Notes: generated from the sequence alone by a model not told the origin. Counted from the first letter of the stretch, positions 51,354-61,058 are shown. The stretch is DNA of 64,000 bases from Gammaproteobacteria bacterium (GCA_021731365.1 JAKFXL010000016.1:180111-244110); one strand, 5' to 3'. Numbers and translations: made by a program.

Positions 51354-53041
51354 TCGACCACCCGCAACACCTCAGCCAGGCTGGTCTCACCTGAAACCAC
51401 CTTGGACACACCATGCCCCCACAAATCCATGCCGCCAGACTTCAGGAAGGCATTTTCCAGCTTATTCTCGTCGCCCCAGTCCCGGATCATCGCCCTTTCG
51501 TCTTCACCGATGGCAATGGCCTCGAATAATGGTATCCGCCCGATAAAACCACGCTGCTCACAATGCGGACAACCCTTCGGTTCGAATATGGTGTCAGGCA
51601 ATGCGTCCTCACTCATCGCGCCAGCCATTAGCTCAAGTTCCTGTGGTGACGGGTGACGGCCCAATTTGCATTGAGGGCAGAGTTGCCTGACTAGCCTTTG
51701 TGCAGCCGTCAGTTCGAGTGTCGAGGCCAGCAAATAGCCCTCTATGCCAAGATCCAACAGCCTGGTCACGGCGCCTGCCGCAGTATTCGTATGCAGCGTT
51801 GACAACACCAAGTGTCCCGTCAAGGCAGCCCTGATGGCAATATCCGCCGTCTCTCGATCCCTGATCTCACCGATCATGATGACATCCGGATCGTTTCTCA
51901 GGATCGAGCGCAACGCTGCCGGATAACTCAGCCCGATATCGGGTTTAACCTGTAACTGCGAAACGCCTGGCAAGGTGTATTCGATCGGATCTTCGACAGT
52001 GACGATCTTTAGTTCCGGGTTGCGAATTGCATTTAAGGCCGCGTACAAGGTTGTGGTCTTGCCGCTCCCTGTCGGCCCCGTGATCAGGACGATCCCGTGA
52101 GGCTGTTTAAGCACGGTTTTGAGGGTAGACAATCCCTGCGTCGACAGACCGATGCGCTCTAGTTCCAATTGCACCGTCTCCTGTCCCAGCAGCCGCAAAA
52201 CGATGGACTCGCCATGCAGTGTTGGAAAGGTGGCCACGCGCAGGTCGATGTTGCGGCCCCGAACAGGAAACTGGATACGTCCATCTTGAGGCAGCCGCTT
52301 CTCAGCGATGTCCAGTCGGGCCATCAGCTTGACCCGTGAAGCGACCGGCTCCACCCAGCGAACCGACAGCATTTCCATCTCCTGCAATAGACCATCAACG
52401 CGGTAACGAACACTTAATCCGTTCCCTGTTGGTTCAAGGTGTATATCTGATGCATGCCGGTCGCTGGCCGTCATGATCAATCGATTCACCAGGCGAATTA
52501 CCGGTGCATCGGATGCGTGATCGGCTAACCTGTCGAGGTCTTCTTCAACCACCTTGGTCGAACCGAGGTCAACAGACAGCAGCGAGTGGGCAAACTCGTT
52601 GGCCGCCAGAGCCTGTTGATGGAAGAAATCCTCCAGATCTGATTCATAGGCAACCCGACGCACGACACGCTTCCTGGAAAGAAACTCAATGCCGGCCGCA
52701 ACGCTATCATCGGCGGGATCCGCCATGGCAAGCTCAATTGTTGCCTCATCGACCGAAAGCGGTAAAACCTTCTTGCTCTTTAAATACTGCGGATTGAGGT
52801 AGGCAATGTGAGGGGCCTGGCTCGGGAATTCGTGGCGCCTGACAATCTTGATACCCAGCAAACTGGAAAAGACGGATGCCATCTCCTGTTCGGTCACTAG
52901 GCCCAAGCGAGTGACCACCGAAGCCATGGATACACCGCTCTGTTTAGCAGCAGTCTGCACCCGTTCCAGAGACTCAGGCGTCAGGAAACCACTCTGCAAA
53001 AGTGCGGCGATGACTTGGTGCTCAGTTGACGCAGGTGTCAT
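51338..53041 (-). CDS. gspE: Type II secretion ATPase GspE
   Basis: 567 residues. Features: N-terminal N1/N2 domains (ALLQSGFLTPESLERV, NPQYLKSKKVLPLSVDEATIELAMADP), Walker A GPTGSGKTTTLYA near residue 325, the Asp box and IGEIRDRETADIAIRAALTGHLVLSTLHTN, and the GspE-specific tetracysteine zinc motif (CPQC...CPHC). It powers pseudopilus assembly. First gene of the eleven-gene operon, 261 bases after the LRR gene. Confidence 0.93.
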   Translation of the reverse strand: MTPASTEHQVIAALLQSGFLTPESLERVQTAAKQSGVSMASVVTRLGLVTEQEMASVFSSLLGIKIVRRHEFPSQAPHIAYLNPQYLKSKKVLPLSVDEATIELAMADPADDSVAAGIEFLSRKRVVRRVAYESDLEDFFHQQALAANEFAHSLLSVDLGSTKVVEEDLDRLADHASDAPVIRLVNRLIMTASDRHASDIHLEPTGNGLSVRYRVDGLLQEMEMLSVRWVEPVASRVKLMARLDIAEKRLPQDGRIQFPVRGRNIDLRVATFPTLHGESIVLRLLGQETVQLELERIGLSTQGLSTLKTVLKQPHGIVLITGPTGSGKTTTLYAALNAIRNPELKIVTVEDPIEYTLPGVSQLQVKPDIGLSYPAALRSILRNDPDVIMIGEIRDRETADIAIRAALTGHLVLSTLHTNTAAGAVTRLLDLGIEGYLLASTLELTAAQRLVRQLCPQCKLGRHPSPQELELMAGAMSEDALPDTIFEPKGCPHCEQRGFIGRIPLFEAIAIGEDERAMIRDWGDENKLENAFLKSGGMDLWGHGVSKVVSGETSLAEVLRVVECRRH

Positions 53042-53302
53042 GATGGACGGACTAAGTTAACAAAAGTGATCCATAGACTACGCAACTAATCAAGGCTATA
53101 CAACGATGTTAATTTCAAAAGTCAGATGCGGTTGTGGAGGGTGATGCTAGCGGAAGCGTAATGTGCAGTCTCTGAATAATTTGTATTGAACCCCATTTAT
53201 TGCGGGCTACTTACTGAAGCTTGAAGTTGATCTTTATCGGGGTGCCCATCAACAGCCACGGCGATCATCATTTATTTTTTTATTCATAGCGACTTTGACA
53301 AA
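53042..53302. other. Intergenic region between gspE and the LRR gene
   Basis: 261 AT-rich bases. It must contain the gspE promoter if the secretion operon has its own, because it is too long for simple coupling. I could not assign a clear -10/-35 pair or terminator. Confidence 0.4.
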
Positions 53303-54190
53303 TTAACAATTTGCGCGTAAATCAGGCCGTATCAATTTATACGATCTATTCTTGGTCTGCCAGTATTGTTCTTCTGCCTTCGACTGCGTGGATATATATA
53401 GACTTTCGATATGCGCGCATGCCTGGAATAACTTAAAATCCTGCTGGGCACCTTTTGTATGCAGATGGATATGACAGATCGCTGGCATATCTGCGAGAAC
53501 CTGAATATTTAGCAATTTATCACAGTCAATGATACGAACCGTTTCCAGTTTCGTAAGTTTCTGGAGTAAGGCAATGTCTGCAAAATATGGGCAGAGTTCG
53601 ATCCATAAAAATTTAACATTATTACAATGAGACAATCCCGAAAAATCGTGAAGTTTTCGCTGTGACGTTATGCATAACCACGTCAAACTCTCCGCCAATT
53701 CGAGATGCGAGACATTGTTAAGTCTGCCATTCATCAAGGTTAGCTCCTCTATGTGAGGAAAACGATTGAGCCACGAGAGATCAGCACCTGTGTAACCCAT
53801 CAACCCCAGCGCCCGAAGCGATGGCGCTGAAAATGTAAAGTCTTCCCCAATAAATCCTTCGATATCCAATCGGCAAAGGGACGAAAGCGGTGCTAAATCT
53901 AGATCCAATCCCTTGGTCCTCTCCACCCCTTCGATTCGTAATTCTTTGAGGGAACGCAAGGTGGTGATTGGGGCATAACTGGAGACTCCGGTCGCAATAA
54001 TCCTTAGATAGCTGATATTTGGCCAATTGACCAAGAAATCTAAACTGGTGACTTCGTATAACCGTGATCTAAGGATCTCGATGCCTCGGATCGGTAACCA
54101 TTGGTATCGATTAAGCATCTGCTGAACCCGCGCAGCTTCACCCCAAATCACCAGCCCGACAGATGATTTCCAACAGATGCCACTTAACAT
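53303..54190 (-). CDS. Leucine-rich-repeat protein, candidate immunity protein
   Basis: 295 residues. From about residue 45 to 260 it is a chain of LRR-like units (LDFLVNWPNISYLRIIATG, LRSLKELRIEGVE, LAPLSSLCRLDIEG, FPHIEELTLMNGRL, LTKLETVRIIDCDKL). No signal peptide, so cytosolic. It begins 49 bases after the Rhs stop and is noticeably more AT-rich than the Rhs core. Immunity genes sit exactly here in polymorphic toxin loci. The start is uncertain (no good ribosome-binding site; an internal ATG at about residue 26 is possible). Immunity function is inferred from position only. Confidence 0.7.
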   Translation of the reverse strand: MLSGICWKSSVGLVIWGEAARVQQMLNRYQWLPIRGIEILRSRLYEVTSLDFLVNWPNISYLRIIATGVSSYAPITTLRSLKELRIEGVERTKGLDLDLAPLSSLCRLDIEGFIGEDFTFSAPSLRALGLMGYTGADLSWLNRFPHIEELTLMNGRLNNVSHLELAESLTWLCITSQRKLHDFSGLSHCNNVKFLWIELCPYFADIALLQKLTKLETVRIIDCDKLLNIQVLADMPAICHIHLHTKGAQQDFKLFQACAHIESLYISTQSKAEEQYWQTKNRSYKLIRPDLRANC

Positions 54191-54239
54191 TCTAACGGTA
54201 GTATGTAACGAAAACGGCTTGAGACTTTGTCGCGCCGGA

Positions 54240-57200
54240 TCATTTCCCGTTTACTCCCAGGCCGATGCTACCACCGAGAATACCTCCACCAGTATTCCCA
54301 AGAAGGTTGGGCAATGCAATCCGCGAAATATCGCCAAGGCCAGGTGTTTCTAAAGCCCCCTGACGGCCTGTACCAATCGGGTTTACTTTATTGAGGAGGG
54401 AACCGTTTCTGATACCGCCCACCGAATTAATTAACCGCTGCTCTGCTACCTCTCGAGAAATTTGCGAGCCAGTTACTTCAAAACGTATGGCGGAACTCGC
54501 TACATCCGATGATCCGAATCGTTTTGTTGCAGATTCCGCAATTCGCGCGGCGTAGCTCTCGCCACTTGCCCGTACACCTCCTTGGCCAATGTAGCTAGCT
54601 CCGTCTTTGGCCATGGCGTAAACCCCGCTATTGATACTGGCAGTATTTCCAGATGCCGTGACAACTTTGCTGAGCGGAAGAGCCTGAGAGAATTGAGCCA
54701 GACGCGCAACCTGATTCGCCTTGTTAACAAGCCCTACTCCAGCGGCACCCAGTAAAGCATCAGTGGCTATTGCTTTACTGTCGAACACAGCATCCCAGCT
54801 TCCACCAGAAGTGGCGTATCGAACTGCCCCACCCATCAGGACTGATACAACCCCTCCAGCGCAAGACGGACAAAGCCCCGTCGGATCGGTCAGGTTAACC
54901 GGATCATTCCCCACATACCCATACAGATTCATATCATCGGCATAGCCGATCGGATCGGTCTGCAGGAAGCGTCCGATGGCCGGGGAGTAGAAGCGTGCCT
55001 TGTAGTAGTAGAGGTTGAGCTGGCCGAGCAGCTGCTGGCCGGTGTAGCGGAAGCGGCTGCCGGTGGTGACGTTGGGCTCGCCGTAGGGGCCGTAGGTGTA
55101 GGTGGCGGTGCTGGTGCCGGCGGCGTTGGCGGTGGCGACGATGCTGCCCAGATGGTCGGCGTAGAGCCAGCTTTTGTTGGTGGTGGTGCTGCCTTCGTAC
55201 CAGACCAGCGGTTCGTCGATGCCGGGGCCGTGGACGTAGCGGCGCAGCAGGGCGCCGGTGCTGTCGTATTCGGCGGCCAGATCGACGCCGTCGTAGAGCA
55301 GGTTAGTGGTGGCACCTCCGATGACGGTCTGGCGCAGGCGCCCTTCGGCGTCATAGGCGAGGGTGGCGGCGAGGCCGGTCTTGCTGGCGCTCTTGAGGCG
55401 ATTGTCGGTGTCGTAGCTGTAGCTCCAGACGCCGTCGCCGCTGAGGTTGCCGTTGGCGTCGTGGGTGAGGGTGGCCCCGGCCGCTACGGTGTACTGGTTG
55501 AGGCCGTTGCTGGTGTAGCTGCGGGCGCCGTTGGTGTAGCCGGTCCACTGGTAGAGGTCGTTGTTCCAGCTGTGGCCGGTGATCTCCTGGGCCTGGTTGC
55601 GGCTGTAGGTGTGGGTGACGTCCTGGGCGGTGCCGGTGAGGTTGTGGCCGAGGCTGGCGAGCGCTGACTGGAGGGTGTAGCCGTAGCTGGTGGTGGTGCT
55701 GGCGTTGCCACGGGTGACGGTGGTGCGCCGTGACAGGTCGTCGTAGGCGTAGCTGGCCAGAGTGGTGGCGCCCAGTTCGAGGATGGCGGTGGGTCGGTTG
55801 AGGGCGTCGTAGCTGGTGGTGACGTAGAAGCTGGTTTCGGGCCAGGTCTGGCGGGTGCGGTTGCCGGCCGGGTCGTACTGGTAGGTCATGGCCTTGCCGC
55901 CGGCGGTGGTGCTGGTGAGGCGGCTGGCGTTGTCCCAGGCGTAGCTGATGCCATAGCTGCCGTTGGCGTAGTTGGCGGCGGTACGGCGGCCGAGCAGGTC
56001 GTAACTGAAGCTGACGTTGTCCGCTACGGTCGGGTAGCTGCGGGTCAGGAGGCGGTTGAGGTTGTCGTAGGCGAGCGTGACGGTCTGGCCGTTGCGCTTG
56101 CGCAGGCTGACGACGTTGCCATTGGCATCATAGCCATACTGCTCAAAGTCGGTGGCGGAGGAGCTGTTGGCGGTGGTCGGGTTTGGATAAAGGGTCTTGA
56201 GCGTGCGGTCATGGCCGTCGTACTGGTAGGTGGTCAGGTTGTTTTTGGCGTCCTTGACGCTGGCGGGCAGGCCGTTGATGGTGTAGGTGTAAGTGGCGTA
56301 GGTCTGCGCCAGCGTTGTACCGACGGCGCGTTTGACGGACTGGACGCTGTCGTCGGCGTTGTAGACGGTCTCGCTGATGCGGTTGCCACCCTCCCCTGCC
56401 GTGAGGTTCTCGGTCACCCGTATTGGCCGATCGAGGTTGTCATAAAGATAGTCGGCCACGGCGACCGGGGCGGCGGCGGTTGGGCAGGTGGTATCCAGCG
56501 CGGTCTGTCCGGGACCCCAAGCCTTGAGCAGTTTGCCACTGTTGGTGTAGGTGCTGCAGGAGACCAGCCACTGGGTGCCGATCTGGGCGGCGCTGCGTAT
56601 TACCCGACCGTCAGCGTCATAGGCCTGGCGGGTGAGCTTGCCTAGGGCGTCGGTGGTCTGGGTCACGCGGCGTTCGGCATCGTAGGCGTAGGTGACGGTG
56701 TCGGTGACGTCGGTGCGCGGGCCGTTGAGCTGGGTGAGGTTGCCAAAACCGTCATAGGTGAAACTGGTGGTAAGGTTGAGTGTGCCGGTGCCGGCGTCCA
56801 CTACCGCGGTCGCGGGCACATACTTGTTGGCCGTGTTGTAGCTGGTGGTGGTGGCCACGGTGGCGGTGGCGCTGCTCTTGCTGGTAACGCTGCTCTGCAG
56901 GTAGAAGGTGGGGAAACCTGCCGGTGTATAGGCGATGTAGCCATAGGTGGTGGAAGGCTGCACACCTACAGCGTCCGCTGGAGCGAGCACTGTGAGGGGG
57001 TTGCCCTGGGCAGTATAGGTAAAGGTGGTCAGCTTGCCGCGTGGGTCGGTGACGCTGGCCACTTTGTTGAAGGTTGATTCATAGGTGGTATTAGTGACCA
57101 GATTGACCAAGCCTGAACCGGCCTTGGGGATCTGGGTGATGGTCTTGACGTTGTGGGTGCAGCGCTTCTGGGCGGCACAGGGGGCATCATCATAGACGTA

Positions 57201-60200
57201 GGTGACTCTGTTACCCTCTGGCAACACTATGCTCACCGGCCGAGACTGGCCATCATAGGTGGTGGTCGTGGTGCGGCCCAGCGGGTTGACGCTCCTGGTG
57301 ACCTTGCCCAAGGCGTTTTGGTAGGAGACCCGGCTGATGTTGCCTGGCCCTACTTCCTCGGAGCGCCAACCCGCAAAGTAATAGGTGTAGAGCTTGCCGT
57401 TGGCGTTGGTCTGGGTCTGCACCCGGCCCAAGGTGTCGTAGACGTTGGTGAGGAAGGCCACCGCTGGCGTACTCGGATAGAAGAGCTTGGTCATACGCCC
57501 GGGCAGGTCGTACTGGAAGGTGGTGTTTTTGGCCGTGGCGTCGGTGAAGGTGGTGAGGTTGCCGCTGGCATCATAGACGTACTTGACGTTGCGGGTACTG
57601 TCGGCGACCTGGGTTACCCGTCCGGCGGTATTGGTGAGTGTCAGGCTGCGGCCCAGGCTGTTGGCGACCTGGGTGAGGTCGTTGCCGGTGTAGGTGAAGT
57701 TGGCCTGCACGCCGCTGGGGTGCAGATAGGTGGCGATCTTGCCGGCGGTGTTGAAGTTGAGCCTAGCCTTGTTCAGCGTCTCGTAGCTGTAGCTGGTGTC
57801 ACCATTCAGGATGAGCTTGGCGGCGTTGCCCGGCGGGGCGTTGTAGGTGCCGTCGGGCAGCTTGACGAACACTTCGCCGTTCAAGCCCTGGCGCACGATG
57901 ACGGTGTTATTGAGGAGCTGGTCGCCGAACCAGCGCTGGCCGAGGGTGGCGATGACCATCTTGTCCAGGGGTTTGGCCACATCGCTCAACAGATCAAAGG
58001 AGACCATCTTCTCGACGATGCTGGTGACGGCGTCCAGTGCCGAGTCTTCGCCCAGCCCCTGAAAACCGTCCGAACCTATTGTGGTGCTGGCGGCGAGGTT
58101 GTGTGTCCAGCCCTTGCCCAGCGGGCCGCTCTGGGTACGCAGCCCTGAACTATAGAGCTTCTCGAAGTTCAGGCTCAGGGGGAAAGCGCCCACGCCCGTG
58201 GTGATGTCGCTGCGGGCGTAGAGATAGTGGCCATTGGCCATGTCGATGGGGTCGCCAAAGGTATTGCCAAACGTCTGGATCAACCCATCAGGAGTGACGG
58301 AGAAGTTCAGGCTGTTGGTTACTGTTGTAGGTGCCGGCTGAGTGGAACTGGCAAAACCACCCGCCAGGCCACCACCAATGATGGCACCGATGCTGGTGCT
58401 GGTGCCGCTGACCAGGATGTTGAAGTAGCCGGCGCCGCTCCAGCTGTTCTCGGTGATGTTGCAGCGTGCGGGCAGGATCAGGCGACGACCGGCGTTGACT
58501 GCCGCCTGGAAGGTGGGCAACCAGGCGGCGCAGGAGACCAGGTTAGGTTGCACCGCCGTGGCGTAATTCGCCAACTTGGCGTCATAGAAGCGCTCATTGT
58601 TGATCGCGGCGATGTCGATGAGCTTTACCGTGGAGACCGCACTCACTCCGGCGATCTGCTGCACTGCCGTGGACTCGAAAATACTCGAGTGCATGGCAGC
58701 GCTGAAGAAGGCGGCTGACTCTTTGGCGGTGTCAGCGCTCTGACTGACCACGCTCAGCATGTTGCCCGGCAGGTCGACGTAAGGGGCGGTGTTGTAACCG
58801 GCGATGCCGATCTGGTGATGGAACAGGGTGTTGGTCTTGGCCAAACGATCATTAATATAGTCAGCCTGGTTGACCTGGGCGATCCAGGTGGCGGAGAGCA
58901 CGGCCAGGGTCGAACCCAGCACCGCTTCGCTGGTGTCGGCATTGCCGGCCGCCTTGGCATTATCCAGCTGCGTGCGGTACTGCTCGACAAGCCCGCGGCC
59001 TGCGGTCCCCCAGCCATTACCGATCAGGAAGGTGCCACCCGCCTTGATGGACTGGGTGAAGTTCTGGTTGGCATAGGTCGAAGCGTAGGCGCCATGGGTT
59101 ACGGTGAAGGTGACGTTGGCGTTAGTACCGGGAGTGATTGCCGTGCCAATGGCCTGACTCACGCCGTCAAGCATGAGTACCGGCTGGTTAGAGGCGTTGT
59201 AGGTAATCGTCAGCCGCTTGCCATAAAGGGCGTCCGAGGTGTAGGTCGTGTCGATCCCCTGGTACTGCATGCGCAGGGTGGGCCGGTAGTTGGCCGGGAT
59301 GTCCGTGGCCCACTCGGTCAGCGCCACCGTGGTGTTCTGGTAGGGTAATACGGTCTGGCGCAGGTTGCCGCCGCTGTGCGGGGTGATGGTCATGCCACCC
59401 ACCACATCTTCCAGCGTCCCGGCAGGCTTGTTACTGCGCAGGTAGTTGGTGAGGTTAGTGGCGTAGCTGGTCAGGTTGGTGCGGATATTGGTGCGGTTGA
59501 TCCCCTGCACGTAGTCGGCGGTAACCGTGGTGCCGGTCTTGGCCGCAGCCAGGTAGCTGGCGGCGTTGTAGCCGGTAGCCGCCGTCAGGTCGACGCCGGT
59601 CTTGAGGGTGTGGGGTTTGAAACTGGGATCGAAGTAGTAGGCGGTGCCGCTAATGACAGCCTTCACCCAGACGTGGTCAATCTCCATGCTCACCAGCGCC
59701 ACCGTGGAGCCAGGGCAGCTACCCGCCGCCGTCGCAGTCACCGAAGCGATGGGGATCTGACCTTGTGATAACAGGTTGATTACCGCGCAGACGTTGCTGG
59801 TATCAACCCCCAGCCAGGTGTTGACCTGGGCTGCCGTCAGGTTGATACGCCCCTTGACGTAGCTGGCGGTATAGCCCGCTTGACGCAGCAGTGCCACCAT
59901 CAGCGCGGCCTGATCGTAGGCGGTACCTTGATTGTCCAGCAAGGTGCCAACCGCACCCTTTTGCACACCCCACACGGGATAGTATTCGATGTTGTTGCGC
60001 ACGTATTGGTAGATGAGATCAGGGTTGTTCTTCAGCGCCCGCGCCAGTTCCGGGATAGAGGCCGGGCCAACAGGGGTGGCTACGGCGAGTGTCTGGAGAG
60101 TGCCGTCGGTGCTGCCCTGGTTCAGGTTGGCAGGCACAGGGCGCGAGCGGATCGCCCGTTCGGATTCCGCCGGGGTGACCGGCGGCATGATGGCCCGGCT

Positions 60201-60392
60201 GACGCCGGGCTGGGGACTCTCGGGGACAGCCACTGAGGCACCCTGGACAGCCGCCTGAGGTTGGGCCGCCTGGGCCGCCTGCACCGCAGGCTGACCACCA
60301 CCAAAACGGATGTTACCGTCTGCGGCATAAACCACTGATGCACCGACAGCCAACACCACCCCTGCCATGCGGCTGAGCTTCTTGATATCCAT
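54240..60392 (-). CDS. Giant secreted YD-repeat (Rhs) protein with GIY-YIG-like toxin tip
   Basis: 2050 residues. Order: signal peptide ending ...GASVVYAA (1-24); Ala/Gln/Pro-rich linker; a transglutaminase-like domain around 115-260 (YVRNNIEYYPVWGVQKG, DHVWVKAVISGTAYYFDPSF) with no cysteine at the usual site (QGTAYDQAALM); a DUF6531-like start of the Rhs shell (FGDPIDMANGHYLY); about 30 YD repeats; the Rhs core end (RFYSPAIGRFLQTDPIGY, DPVNLTDPTGL, to 1841). The variable tip (1842-2050) has GVY at 1923, YIG at 1934, Arg near 1950, EQ at 1984 and NKVNPIG near 2001, as in GIY-YIG/URI toxins. Candidate substrate of the adjacent type II system. Confidence 0.88.
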   Translation of the reverse strand: MDIKKLSRMAGVVLAVGASVVYAADGNIRFGGGQPAVQAAQAAQPQAAVQGASVAVPESPQPGVSRAIMPPVTPAESERAIRSRPVPANLNQGSTDGTLQTLAVATPVGPASIPELARALKNNPDLIYQYVRNNIEYYPVWGVQKGAVGTLLDNQGTAYDQAALMVALLRQAGYTASYVKGRINLTAAQVNTWLGVDTSNVCAVINLLSQGQIPIASVTATAAGSCPGSTVALVSMEIDHVWVKAVISGTAYYFDPSFKPHTLKTGVDLTAATGYNAASYLAAAKTGTTVTADYVQGINRTNIRTNLTSYATNLTNYLRSNKPAGTLEDVVGGMTITPHSGGNLRQTVLPYQNTTVALTEWATDIPANYRPTLRMQYQGIDTTYTSDALYGKRLTITYNASNQPVLMLDGVSQAIGTAITPGTNANVTFTVTHGAYASTYANQNFTQSIKAGGTFLIGNGWGTAGRGLVEQYRTQLDNAKAAGNADTSEAVLGSTLAVLSATWIAQVNQADYINDRLAKTNTLFHHQIGIAGYNTAPYVDLPGNMLSVVSQSADTAKESAAFFSAAMHSSIFESTAVQQIAGVSAVSTVKLIDIAAINNERFYDAKLANYATAVQPNLVSCAAWLPTFQAAVNAGRRLILPARCNITENSWSGAGYFNILVSGTSTSIGAIIGGGLAGGFASSTQPAPTTVTNSLNFSVTPDGLIQTFGNTFGDPIDMANGHYLYARSDITTGVGAFPLSLNFEKLYSSGLRTQSGPLGKGWTHNLAASTTIGSDGFQGLGEDSALDAVTSIVEKMVSFDLLSDVAKPLDKMVIATLGQRWFGDQLLNNTVIVRQGLNGEVFVKLPDGTYNAPPGNAAKLILNGDTSYSYETLNKARLNFNTAGKIATYLHPSGVQANFTYTGNDLTQVANSLGRSLTLTNTAGRVTQVADSTRNVKYVYDASGNLTTFTDATAKNTTFQYDLPGRMTKLFYPSTPAVAFLTNVYDTLGRVQTQTNANGKLYTYYFAGWRSEEVGPGNISRVSYQNALGKVTRSVNPLGRTTTTTYDGQSRPVSIVLPEGNRVTYVYDDAPCAAQKRCTHNVKTITQIPKAGSGLVNLVTNTTYESTFNKVASVTDPRGKLTTFTYTAQGNPLTVLAPADAVGVQPSTTYGYIAYTPAGFPTFYLQSSVTSKSSATATVATTTSYNTANKYVPATAVVDAGTGTLNLTTSFTYDGFGNLTQLNGPRTDVTDTVTYAYDAERRVTQTTDALGKLTRQAYDADGRVIRSAAQIGTQWLVSCSTYTNSGKLLKAWGPGQTALDTTCPTAAAPVAVADYLYDNLDRPIRVTENLTAGEGGNRISETVYNADDSVQSVKRAVGTTLAQTYATYTYTINGLPASVKDAKNNLTTYQYDGHDRTLKTLYPNPTTANSSSATDFEQYGYDANGNVVSLRKRNGQTVTLAYDNLNRLLTRSYPTVADNVSFSYDLLGRRTAANYANGSYGISYAWDNASRLTSTTAGGKAMTYQYDPAGNRTRQTWPETSFYVTTSYDALNRPTAILELGATTLASYAYDDLSRRTTVTRGNASTTTSYGYTLQSALASLGHNLTGTAQDVTHTYSRNQAQEITGHSWNNDLYQWTGYTNGARSYTSNGLNQYTVAAGATLTHDANGNLSGDGVWSYSYDTDNRLKSASKTGLAATLAYDAEGRLRQTVIGGATTNLLYDGVDLAAEYDSTGALLRRYVHGPGIDEPLVWYEGSTTTNKSWLYADHLGSIVATANAAGTSTATYTYGPYGEPNVTTGSRFRYTGQQLLGQLNLYYYKARFYSPAIGRFLQTDPIGYADDMNLYGYVGNDPVNLTDPTGLCPSCAGGVVSVLMGGAVRYATSGGSWDAVFDSKAIATDALLGAAGVGLVNKANQVARLAQFSQALPLSKVVTASGNTASINSGVYAMAKDGASYIGQGGVRASGESYAARIAESATKRFGSSDVASSAIRFEVTGSQISREVAEQRLINSVGGIRNGSLLNKVNPIGTGRQGALETPGLGDISRIALPNLLGNTGGGILGGSIGLGVNGK

Positions 60393-60533
60393 ATCCGTTT
60401 CCCCTGACGAGCCCGCAGCCTTTGTGGCTGCACACTTAAACGCGCACTACATCCCTATCGGCTGGCGCTTAAACGCCATGCCGCTGTTTATCTCTTTTGC
60501 TTTGATTGCTACGGCGTGTCCGCGCCGCGCGGT

Positions 60534-60725
60534 TTAGATCGGTGCGCCGGTTACCGTGTAACTGGTACGGTTGCCCGCCGCATCGTATACATAGGTGATC
60601 ACCACCCCGTTGCCATAGGTGGTCGTGGCGAGTCGCCCCAGAGTGTCGTAGGTGTAGGCCACGGAACCCGCCTGGATAGCGCCTGACAACAGGGCCAGTA
60701 CCGCCCCCAGCATCAGTCGCTTCAT
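60534..60725 (-). CDS. Tiny secreted YD-repeat protein
   Basis: 63 residues from the ATG at 60725 (AGGA upstream; a longer frame from 60764 is possible). A signal peptide (MKRLMLGAVLALLSGAIQA) is followed by just one and a half YD repeats (VAYTYDTLGRLATTTYGNG, YVYDAAGNRTSY). It sits 141 bases upstream of the giant Rhs gene on the same strand. Could be a remnant of an older Rhs gene or a separate secreted peptide; the intact signal and stop argue it is still made. Confidence 0.65.
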   Translation of the reverse strand: MKRLMLGAVLALLSGAIQAGSVAYTYDTLGRLATTTYGNGVVITYVYDAAGNRTSYTVTGAPI

Positions 60726-60764
60726 TCCGGTTCCTGTCAGTGCGGTTGTTGCTCGTTTCATCAT

Positions 60765-61058
60765 CCTCTCCCCCAGCAGATAATGCGGCTTTTACCTAGC
60801 CGGTAGCACCATGAAAAACATCATGGCTTGATCTATCCAGATCGCCCGCCAGTCGTATAAATGATCGCGATGATCAACGTGGCAAGAGTGACAATCAGTA
60901 CTGACAGCACATTACACATTGCCGTCCCCCAGCACGCCTGCCGCTGTCCGCCAGCGTGGAGATTTAGTCGAATCATATGCTAACGGCAACCGTTGTCAAT
61001 ACACCAAAAACATGTATCGTAAATCCTCGTTTAAGTGGGATTTTTGTATCAAATAAAA
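60765..61058. other. Promoter region of the Rhs locus
   Basis: About 290 bases upstream of the small YD-repeat gene; should hold the promoter for the Rhs genes. No clear boxes assigned. Confidence 0.35.

Noticed and set aside
54240..60392. Many long plus-strand frames opposite the Rhs gene
   Set aside because: They arise from the high GC content and repetitive YD codons of the Rhs gene; none has a ribosome site or recognisable motif.
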